A stretch of 16,872 nt of DNA, taken from Actinomycetota bacterium. Lineage in GTDB: Bacteria > Actinomycetota > CADDZG01 > WHSQ01. The notes beneath the pieces are model-generated. The model ran no database searches and was not told where the DNA came from. It worked only from the letters and a program-made list of their open reading frames with translations. The translations under genes were made by a program, and so were the position numbers. Within the stretch, counting starts at the first letter, position 1; each line of letters begins with the position of its first letter. Below, piece after piece: positions 1 to 5,322 of the stretch. The stretch is taken from the NCBI GenBank assembly GCA_016781115.1, contig JADDQX010000024.1, positions 5,191 through 22,062 on the forward strand. Direction: 5' to 3'.

Positions 1-441
1 GGGCTCACGAGCCCGCGCTTGATCGATCAGCGCGGCGCCTTCGTCGCGCTGATGGCAGCGAACGCTCTCATCGCGCTGTTCCTAGTCGTGAACCTGCGCC
101 TACCGGGCATGGCGCTCGCGGGTGTCGGGTTGCTATTGAACCTCGCGGTCATCGGAGCCAACGGAGCCATGCCGGTGCTGCCGCAAGCGGCGCGATCGAT
201 CGGGAGACCGATCTCGCCCGAAAGCAGCGGCCTTCGCCACGAGGTGCTGGACGACCACACGCGGCTTCCCTGGCTCGGCGACGCGATCCCGGTTAAGCCA
301 CTGCGGACGGTGCTAAGTCTGGGAGACGTCGTGCTGGCGTTGGGGCTGGGGCTCTTCGTCTACCGCGCGGCGCGCCGCCCGCCCGGAGGGCGAAGGGCGG
401 CTAGAGGAGCTTCCGGTTCAGCGCCTGCAGCAGAGCCTTGA
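1..441 (+). CDS. DUF5317-like small membrane protein, 5' end cut off by the window
   Basis: The frame is open from base 1, so the true start lies upstream; the TTG at 19 is only the first possible start inside the window. The visible 146 codons hold two hydrophobic segments near the start (A-L-I-A-L-F-L-V-V-N, then an A-G-V-G-L-L-L-N-L-A-V-I-G stretch), followed by N-G-A-M-P-V, a polar region, a third hydrophobic helix (V-V-L-A-L-G-L-G-L-F-V-Y) and an Arg/Ala-rich cytoplasmic-looking tail. The combination of G-x-x-L-N-x-x-V-I-x-x-N-G-x-M-P resembles the DUF5317 family of actinobacterial integral membrane proteins, recalled from family knowledge rather than searched. Function is unknown. Its last 41 bases overlap, tail to tail, the gene on the other strand that ends at 401. 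Confidence 0.65.
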   Translation, partial: GLTSPRLIDQRGAFVALMAANALIALFLVVNLRLPGMALAGVGLLLNLAVIGANGAMPVLPQAARSIGRPISPESSGLRHEVLDDHTRLPWLGDAIPVKPLRTVLSLGDVVLALGLGLFVYRAARRPPGGRRAARGASGSAPAAEP

Positions 442-1015
442 TCGCCGCGGACGCGATGTCGTCCTCGATCGTCGCGCTTCCGATCAACGACAGGGCCACA
501 CCATCCTCGTAGAACGCCGCGCGGACGCACACGGCATCTTGTGCGTCGACGCTCTGAAGCGACAGGCTCTCGAGGTCAACCGTAGCTCTGCGCTCGGAAA
601 GCACCGGGTCCAAGGCGCGCAGGGTCGCGATCACGGCTGCTTTACCTCGGGAGGGGCGCGAGCCGCCACCGGTGCAGGATCCTTCAGAGACCTCGCCGGA
701 TGGATGCCGGAGCATCACCTTCACCCATTCCGACCCGGGGCCCTTGGAGACCTCGATGCGCTCGATCAGGATCCGCGACGGCCGGTGCCCGTTGGAAGCG
801 GGTTCATCTACCTGCACCACCGAGACGATCCGGTGATCTATCGAGAGACCGAAACCCGCAGCCGCTAGCGACTGGACATCCCGCACGACCTGCTTCGGCG
901 ACCGCTCCGGGGACGCCACCACGTGGATCTCCGTCGGCTGGTCTTCACCCACGACCCGGACGCCCGTGATGCCCGAGATCCTCTTCAACCCGGCTTCCAG
1001 CTCGGCGCGGTTCAT
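401..1015 (-). CDS. Conserved protein of unknown function (paralogue of the protein at 4509-5219)
   Basis: This is a 204-residue soluble protein with no signal peptide or membrane segment. The N-terminal ~70 residues read as a small alpha/beta domain (R-I-S-G-I-T-G-V-R-V-V, then S-P-K-Q-V-V-R-D-V-Q-S-L and I-D-H-R-I-V-S-V-V-Q). A linker follows, then a C-terminal domain ending in A-L-L-Q-A-L-N-R. I recall this layout from uncharacterised actinobacterial proteins but know no assigned function. The protein at 4509-5219 has the same order of motifs (R-L-R-G-I-R-E-A-R-V-V ... G-S-A-L-V ... A-L-N-R), so the two look like paralogues. The ATG at 1015 has a GAGGGG Shine-Dalgarno just upstream. The gene lies 53 bases after the HD-GYP gene on the same strand, so the two are probably co-transcribed. 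Confidence 0.8.
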   Translation of the reverse strand: MNRAELEAGLKRISGITGVRVVGEDQPTEIHVVASPERSPKQVVRDVQSLAAAGFGLSIDHRIVSVVQVDEPASNGHRPSRILIERIEVSKGPGSEWVKVMLRHPSGEVSEGSCTGGGSRPSRGKAAVIATLRALDPVLSERRATVDLESLSLQSVDAQDAVCVRAAFYEDGVALSLIGSATIEDDIASAAIKALLQALNRKLL

Positions 1016-1016
1016 A

Positions 1017-1042
1017 GCCCCTCACGCTTCCACGCGAGGGGC
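1017..1042 (-). promoter_or_regulatory. Hairpin covering the ribosome binding site of the 401-1015 gene
   Basis: GCCCCTC at 1017-1023 and GAGGGGC at 1036-1042 are exact inverted repeats, giving a 7-bp stem with a 12-base loop. On the minus strand the GAGGGG half next to the start codon is the Shine-Dalgarno sequence of the downstream gene. Folding would mask it and could lower or couple its translation. There is no T-run on the minus-strand side, so it does not look like a terminator. Confidence 0.4.
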
Positions 1043-1068
1043 GGGGGGTCAAGGACCGCAAGCCCGAG

Positions 1069-2073
1069 CTAGTCGGTCAGGTCGATGAGGACGTTGGCTA
1101 CCTCCGGATCGAACTGGGTTCCTGTGTTGTCCTGGATCGCCTCCAGCGCTCGCTCCGTCGTCAGCGCCGCTCGGTAGGGCCGGTCCGACGTCATCGCGTC
1201 GAAGGCGTCGACCACGGCGAAAGCCCGGGCCGTGATGGGTATCTCTTCGTACTTCAGTCCCCTCGGATAGCCCCCGCCGTCGAAACGCTCGTGGTGGCTC
1301 ATGATGATGTCGGTCGCCGCGGGGGAGAACCCGATCGGCTCCACGATCTTCACCCCGAGCTCCGGGTGTTGCCGCATGCTCTCCCACTCGCGCTCGTTGA
1401 GCGCCCCCGCCTTGTTTAGGATCGCGTCGGGTACCCCGATCTTTCCGACGTCGTGCAACGTGAAGCCGAACTGAACCTCCTCGTTGCTGGCGAGGTCGGA
1501 ATCGATCTTCTCGAGGCAGCGCGTTGCAAGAGACGTCACTCTGCGCAGATGTTTGCCTGTGCCCTTGTCTCGCACTTCGACCGCGGACGCCAGCGCCTCG
1601 ATCGTCGCCAGGTCCCTCTGTCTCCGATCCGCGAGCGAGGTCAGATACGACTCCAGGAGTATGGCCGTGGCCTCGCCCGGGACAGCAGGGTTGTGACGGC
1701 TCGACGACGTCAGGATGCGGGTGAGCTCCTCCATAGACGCATCGCGGTAGATGGCGCCGACCGCACCCGAGGCGAGTGCCTCGATCACACCCGTCGCGGG
1801 CGCTGCGCGCTCGGACATCACCACGATGCGCGTCTCGGGTGAGAGGTTGTGCAGGGCCGAGACCAAAGAGCAATCCGGCGACAGCGCAAGGTCGATCAAC
1901 GCCACGTCGGGAGCGGACTTTCGCCCCGACTCCAACGCCTCGGCGGCAGACGTCACCTGCGCGGTCACGTCTGCGTTGCCTCCGGCGCGGATGATGGTGG
2001 CGAGGGATTCGCCGAACGTTCTGTGTCGTTCCGCGATCAACACCCGGATCGCCGCATTCTCAGAAAGCGTCAT
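1069..2073 (-). CDS. HD-GYP domain response regulator (putative c-di-GMP phosphodiesterase)
   Basis: From the ATG at 2073 (GGGAG close upstream) the protein has 334 residues. The frame extends to 2157, but those extra residues are Arg/Ser-rich and unlike a receiver domain, so I prefer 2073. Residues ~8-125 form a CheY-like receiver: V-L-I-A-E-R-H at the first strand, the phospho-acceptor region A-L-I-D-L-A-L, then a helix ending Y-R-D-A-S. The first strand lacks the usual acidic pair and the conserved lysine is Arg/Asp, so the receiver may respond weakly to phosphorylation. Residues ~150-330 form an HD-GYP domain with intact signatures: H-D-V-G-K-I-G-V-P-D, H-H-E-R-F-D-G-G-G-Y-P and D-A-F-D-A-M-T. 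HD-GYP enzymes hydrolyse c-di-GMP; activity here is inferred from motifs. It is likely co-transcribed with the 401-1015 gene and diverges from the histidine kinase unit. Confidence 0.9.
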   Translation of the reverse strand: MTLSENAAIRVLIAERHRTFGESLATIIRAGGNADVTAQVTSAAEALESGRKSAPDVALIDLALSPDCSLVSALHNLSPETRIVVMSERAAPATGVIEALASGAVGAIYRDASMEELTRILTSSSRHNPAVPGEATAILLESYLTSLADRRQRDLATIEALASAVEVRDKGTGKHLRRVTSLATRCLEKIDSDLASNEEVQFGFTLHDVGKIGVPDAILNKAGALNEREWESMRQHPELGVKIVEPIGFSPAATDIIMSHHERFDGGGYPRGLKYEEIPITARAFAVVDAFDAMTSDRPYRAALTTERALEAIQDNTGTQFDPEVANVLIDLTD

Positions 2074-2212
2074 GTCTCCCTGCCCGCGCTGGACTCGCTG
2101 CAGAGACCGAGTTCGGCCCCTGCAACTAGTAGACCGGGCGCGGCTATGCGGGGTCATCCCCCAGCAGGGCAGAGCTGACTCCCTGAGCGGGTATCGCTGG
2201 GAGGTTTAACCA

Positions 2213-2241
2213 TTGCTTCGCGGCGTCGACGACGCTACGCT
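2213..2241 (+). promoter_or_regulatory. Candidate sigma-70-type promoter for the small peptide gene
   Basis: TTGCTT (2213-2218) and TACGCT (2236-2241) are separated by exactly 17 bases, a good match to TTGACA-17-TANNNT. Transcription would start near 2248, giving a ~110-nt leader before the peptide start at 2360. The terminator at 2453-2486 supports a discrete short transcript. The rest of 2074-2212 shows only an imperfect inverted repeat (CCCAGC 2160-2165 with GCTGGG 2196-2201) of unknown role. Confidence 0.5.
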
Positions 2242-2246
2242 GATGA

Positions 2247-2322
2247 TCCCTTCGGGGAAAGAACCATAGCGAAGCGACGAACGAACGAACAACACGAGCG
2301 GAGCGGCGATCCCTCGGGATCG
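2247..2322 (+). promoter_or_regulatory. Hairpin-rich leader of the small peptide transcript
   Basis: TCCC-TTCG-GGGA (2247-2258) is a UUCG-capped hairpin at the predicted RNA 5' end. CGATCC (2307-2312) pairs with GGATCG (2317-2322) around a 4-base loop. Between them lies a tandem cgaa repeat (around 2278-2290). I do not recognise a known riboswitch class in this leader; whether it regulates anything is inference. Confidence 0.35.
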
Positions 2323-2359
2323 GTTTCCAACACCTTCGATCACTCGAGAGGAGGTCCGC

Positions 2360-2437
2360 ATGAAGGTCCGTCTCATCGCTCTAGCAAGCACGCTGCTCGC
2401 GCTTTTTCAAGTCGCCGGCGCGACGTGGAGGTACTAG
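2360..2437 (+). CDS. 25-residue hydrophobic/secretable peptide
   Basis: The ATG at 2360 is preceded by a perfect AGGAGG (2349-2354) at good spacing, the strongest ribosome binding site in this part of the window. The 25-residue product begins M-K-V-R, has a hydrophobic core of about 13 residues (L-I-A-L-A-S-T-L-L-A-L-F) and ends V-A-G-A-T-W-R-Y. That is the layout of a miniature signal peptide: basic start, hydrophobic stretch, A-x-A-like small residues, then a four-residue tail T-W-R-Y. It could be a pheromone-type peptide trimmed by signal peptidase, a small membrane peptide, or a type I toxin-like peptide. It has its own candidate promoter and terminator and sits directly upstream of a membrane histidine kinase, which favours a signalling role, but function is not shown. 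No homologue is recognised. Confidence 0.6.
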   Translation: MKVRLIALASTLLALFQVAGATWRY

Positions 2438-2452
2438 GAACACGCACCGCTG

Positions 2453-2486
2453 AGGGAGGGGCGAAGATCCCCTCCCTTTAGCTTTT
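2453..2486 (+). terminator. Intrinsic terminator after the small peptide gene
   Basis: AGGGAGGGG (2453-2461) and CCCCTCCCT (2469-2477) form a perfect 9-bp GC-rich stem with a 7-base loop, followed by the T-rich run TTAGCTTTT. It ends a transcript running through the 25-residue peptide gene and separates it from the histidine kinase gene. Confidence 0.8.
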
Positions 2487-2495
2487 CAAGCACCG

Positions 2496-2523
2496 GGTCG
2501 CGACCGGCGACGTCGCCTACCAT
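2496..2523 (+). promoter_or_regulatory. Candidate leaderless promoter of the kinase operon with two abutting palindromes
   Basis: TACCAT (2518-2523) is a TANNNT -10 box seven bases before the ATG at 2531, so the transcript would be essentially leaderless; indeed no Shine-Dalgarno is visible. Immediately upstream lie two perfect palindromes back to back: GGTCGCGACC (2496-2505) and GGCGACGTCGCC (2506-2517). They occupy the -35/spacer region and could be operators. No clear -35 hexamer is seen. Confidence 0.45.
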
Positions 2524-2530
2524 TGAGAGC

Positions 2531-3889
2531 ATGTCGCGGGGACGCTCACTTGCCTGGTTGAGCGGAGTCGTTGCTTCGGTCGCACTGATCGCCGCCTGGC
2601 GTACTTCTGTGGACGTACCCGAGATCCCGGACTTCTTGTTCTGGGTCGCGCTGCTGCTGGCGGCGGACCTTCTTCCGGTGTCGCTGAGGTTCGACACCCG
2701 CGTGACCATGTCGCTGCCGATCATGATCGCGATAGCGCTCCTGTTCGAACCCGCTGTAGCCATGACGATGGCCGTGCTGGGGGGGTTCGACGGGCGTGAG
2801 CTACGGGGTGCGATACCTCTGTGGCGCTCGGTGTTCAACCGAAGCCAGGTGATCCTCGCTATCGGCGCAGCCTCCTGGCTGATCCATCAGGTCCCGCCGG
2901 ACTCGATCAGCCGCTTCCCCACCGGCCCACTGATGACGGCCGCGGCCATCCTGCTGTTCGTCGGCATCAACCTGGGATCGGTGGCGCTGATGTTGCACAG
3001 AGACAGAGGCGTCGGGATCGGGGAGGCCTTCGGAACGCTTTTACCGAAGCCGGTCGTCGGGTTCCTCCTGTCGCAAGGTGTCTTGGGAGCGCTCGGAGTC
3101 GCTACCGCGGCCGCTTACCGCGAGATCGAGTTCTTCGTTGCGGCGTTCTTGATACCTCTGCTCTTCGCGCGGCTCAGCCTGCTGGGTGCCCGGGCTCAGC
3201 AGGAGCTCGCGGAGCAGGTCCAGATCCAACAACGCGCGTTGCTGGACGCGACCGAGAAAGTCTTCGAGGACCGGGAACAAGAGCGGAACCTGATCGCGGA
3301 GAACATCCACGACTCGTCAATGCAGCTGCTGGTCGGAGCTGCCTACGCCGCGGCCAACTCGCGTCACTACCTAGAGGAAGGCCGGCTGGAAGATGCCCGT
3401 GACGCGCTCGGCAGCACGAAGGACGCCATCCAAGACGCAATCACCGACCTCAGATCGTCCATCACGGACCTGCGCCGCTCTTCGATCGAGGAGGGGGGAT
3501 TGATGGAGACGATTCATACCTTCGCCGAGCAGATGCGGGTGCTGTGGTCCGCCGACATCCGCATCGAAGGGAAGACGGAGGAAGAACCTCCCATACCGGT
3601 ATCGCTCGCCGCGTTCCAGATCCTGCAGGAGGGCCTTACCAACGCGCTCAAGCACTCAACGGTGCGAAAGGTGGTGGTGCGTGTGAGTGAATATGACGGG
3701 ATGGTTCATATCTCTGTAGAAGACGAAGGCCCCGGCTTCGACGTATCGGCTGAGCCCGGACCCCAACACCTCGGCCTCAAGCTGATGAAGGAACGTGCGG
3801 CCCGCGTCGGAGGACGGCTCGAGCTGCAGTCGGTTCCAGGTGGTGGCACCAGGTTGGAAGCGGTTCTTCCGGGACGCGCCGCCAGATGA
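2531..3889 (+). CDS. Membrane sensor histidine kinase (HisKA_3/NarX-type, HPK7-like)
   Basis: The product has 452 residues. Roughly residues 1-215 are six or seven hydrophobic segments with short loops and no sizeable extracellular domain, so the signal is probably sensed in or near the membrane. A short coiled coil (Gln/Glu-rich, ~215-255) leads to the dimerisation and phospho-acceptor helix E-R-N-L-I-A-E-N-I-H-D, with His260 as the predicted phosphorylation site. This H-box is slightly divergent from the usual E-R-x-R-I-A-R-E-L-H-D. The C-terminal ATPase domain shows the N-box (E-G-L-T-N-A-L-K-H-S), the G1 box (V-E-D-E-G-P-G-F-D) and a G-G-G-T near the end. It overlaps its cognate response regulator by ATGA, indicating translational coupling. 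The 25-residue peptide encoded just upstream is a possible ligand (inference). Confidence 0.93.
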   Translation: MSRGRSLAWLSGVVASVALIAAWRTSVDVPEIPDFLFWVALLLAADLLPVSLRFDTRVTMSLPIMIAIALLFEPAVAMTMAVLGGFDGRELRGAIPLWRSVFNRSQVILAIGAASWLIHQVPPDSISRFPTGPLMTAAAILLFVGINLGSVALMLHRDRGVGIGEAFGTLLPKPVVGFLLSQGVLGALGVATAAAYREIEFFVAAFLIPLLFARLSLLGARAQQELAEQVQIQQRALLDATEKVFEDREQERNLIAENIHDSSMQLLVGAAYAAANSRHYLEEGRLEDARDALGSTKDAIQDAITDLRSSITDLRRSSIEEGGLMETIHTFAEQMRVLWSADIRIEGKTEEEPPIPVSLAAFQILQEGLTNALKHSTVRKVVVRVSEYDGMVHISVEDEGPGFDVSAEPGPQHLGLKLMKERAARVGGRLELQSVPGGGTRLEAVLPGRAAR

Positions 3890-4512
3890 CGATCAACGTC
3901 TTGATCGTCGAAGATCACACGGTCGTATCGCAAGGATTGGAGGCGATGCTCGCGGGCGTGGACGACGTGAACCTGCTCGGGACCCGCACCTCCGGTGAGG
4001 ACGCCATCGCGGCGAGCGAAACCGAACAGGTCGGCGTCATGCTGATGGACGTGAGCTTGAGTGGAGCCATGAACGGCATCGAGGCAACGAAGCGCATCAA
4101 GGAGACGAAGCCGGAGACGAAGATCCTCGTCCTAACCATGTACACCGACCCCGCCACGGTCGCGGAGGCCATCAAGGCCGGGGCGGACGGCTACATGTCC
4201 AAAGGCGCGTCGCGCGACGCGTTGCTCCAGGGGATAAGAGATATCGCCGAGGGTCGTTCTGTTCTGGACTCCACCGTTACCGAGGGTGTGTTCGGGCGGC
4301 TAGGCGGCCGCGATGCGCGCGGCCTCAGCGACCGTGAGGTGTCGGTCCTGCAGGGTCTGAGCAACGGCCTCTCCACGAAGGAGGTCGCGTCGCAGATGCA
4401 CCTGTCGGAGGAGACGATCAAGACCTACCTGAAGCAGGTCTTCCGCAAGCTACAGGTGAGAGATCGAACGGAAGCCGTGGCCGAGGCGTTCCGCCGAGGT
4501 TTGATCCACTAG
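3886..4512 (+). CDS. NarL/FixJ-family response regulator
   Basis: The product has 208 residues. The receiver domain (1-~120) has the acidic pair in V-L-I-V-E-D-H, phospho-acceptor Asp55 in L-M-D-V-S-L, the Thr of L-T-M-Y and Lys in Y-M-S-K-G. The C-terminal ~65 residues are a LuxR-type helix-turn-helix: L-S-D-R-E-V-S-V-L-Q-G-L-S-N-G-L-S-T-K-E-V then L-S-E-E-T-I-K-T-Y. All key residues are present, so it should be a phosphorylation-dependent DNA-binding regulator paired with the kinase it overlaps. Its targets are not evident; the palindromes at its own operon promoter (2496-2517) are a candidate. The stop codon shares a CTAG with the stop of the convergent gene at 4509. Confidence 0.95.
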   Translation: MTINVLIVEDHTVVSQGLEAMLAGVDDVNLLGTRTSGEDAIAASETEQVGVMLMDVSLSGAMNGIEATKRIKETKPETKILVLTMYTDPATVAEAIKAGADGYMSKGASRDALLQGIRDIAEGRSVLDSTVTEGVFGRLGGRDARGLSDREVSVLQGLSNGLSTKEVASQMHLSEETIKTYLKQVFRKLQVRDRTEAVAEAFRRGLIH

Positions 4513-5219
4513 GTAGAGGATCGGCTCCCGGTCTCGGCCCGAGCCAGGTCGATCGGGGTCAGGTTCAACACCCGGTTGAGGGCGTCCAGCGTCGCCCTCG
4601 CGATGGCATCGAGCTCGGCCCCCCTTACCAGGGCGCTCCCGATCAGGACGTCGTCGCGGGAGCCGACGGACACGACGGCCAGGCGCTCGGCGCCGTAGTT
4701 GAAGATCTCGACGTTCTCCAATTGAAGCGGGTATGGGATCAATCGGCGAACGCTCTCTAATACCGCTCGAGCAACGGAGCGGTACTCGAACCGGCGCCCC
4801 ACCGGGACGTCAACCTCCCCGACCAGCGCATCGCCTTCCAGCTCGAGCGTCACCTGGGCGGTGAAACGCTGGCCGTAACGTTTGGTAGACAGGCTAGACA
4901 GCTTGCGCCGCGGCAACGGGTTGTGGTGAGGGGTTGCGCCGAGGACCCTCACCCGCACTGCGTTCGGGTCGATCCCCACCCGCTCCGCCAGCGTCCGCAC
5001 GTCGGAAACCGTGTCGTCTTCCCGCCGCTCCGGAAGCGTCAGCACCGTGACCTCGACGCCCCTCCCGGTCGCCACCACCCTCGCCTCCCTTATCCCGCGC
5101 AGGCGCGAGAGATCCATCTGAAGACGTCCGCTTCGCATGACCAGATCTGGAGACGCAGAGTCCTCATCCGGAGCGGGGGGCTGCATCGACGGAGGGATCG
5201 TCCGCTGCAGCTTTTCCAT
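4509..5219 (-). CDS. Conserved protein of unknown function (paralogue of the 401-1015 protein)
   Basis: From the ATG at 5219 the protein has 236 residues. The frame is open to a GTG at 5342, which would overlap the upstream gene by 20 bases, but the added residues look unlike protein of this family and neither start has a convincing Shine-Dalgarno, so the start is uncertain. After a Pro/Ser-rich segment come R-L-R-G-I-R-E-A-R-V-V, a V-S-D-V-R-T-L-A-E-R segment and I-D-P-N-A-V-R-V-R-V; the C-terminal domain contains Y-R-S-V-A-R-A-V-L-E-S-V-R and ends G-S-A-L-V ... A-L-N-R-V-L-N-L. The order of elements matches the 401-1015 protein. It is soluble, without a signal peptide. It follows the secreted-protein gene on the same strand, probably as an operon. 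Confidence 0.75.
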   Translation of the reverse strand: MEKLQRTIPPSMQPPAPDEDSASPDLVMRSGRLQMDLSRLRGIREARVVATGRGVEVTVLTLPERREDDTVSDVRTLAERVGIDPNAVRVRVLGATPHHNPLPRRKLSSLSTKRYGQRFTAQVTLELEGDALVGEVDVPVGRRFEYRSVARAVLESVRRLIPYPLQLENVEIFNYGAERLAVVSVGSRDDVLIGSALVRGAELDAIARATLDALNRVLNLTPIDLARAETGSRSST

Positions 5220-5322
5220 CGCACCGTCGCGTTCGTTGCTCGACAAACAACCTGCCTTCCGCGCAGGCCGGCGAGTACCGGCCGTCCACCCGCTGGTATA
5301 GAACCAGGCAATCCCTTCCTGG

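Noticed and set aside
2240..2260. Hammerhead ribozyme core (CTGATGA ... GAAA)
   Set aside because: CTGATGA and a nearby GAAA are present, but stem II would open with a U-G pair and be only three pairs, and no proper stems I and III with a cleavage site could be drawn.
5296..5310. Inverted repeat CTGGT-ATAGA-ACCAG as a terminator of the secreted-protein gene
   Set aside because: Only five base pairs, low GC at the loop, no T-run, and it lies in the region just before the next gene; too weak to annotate.
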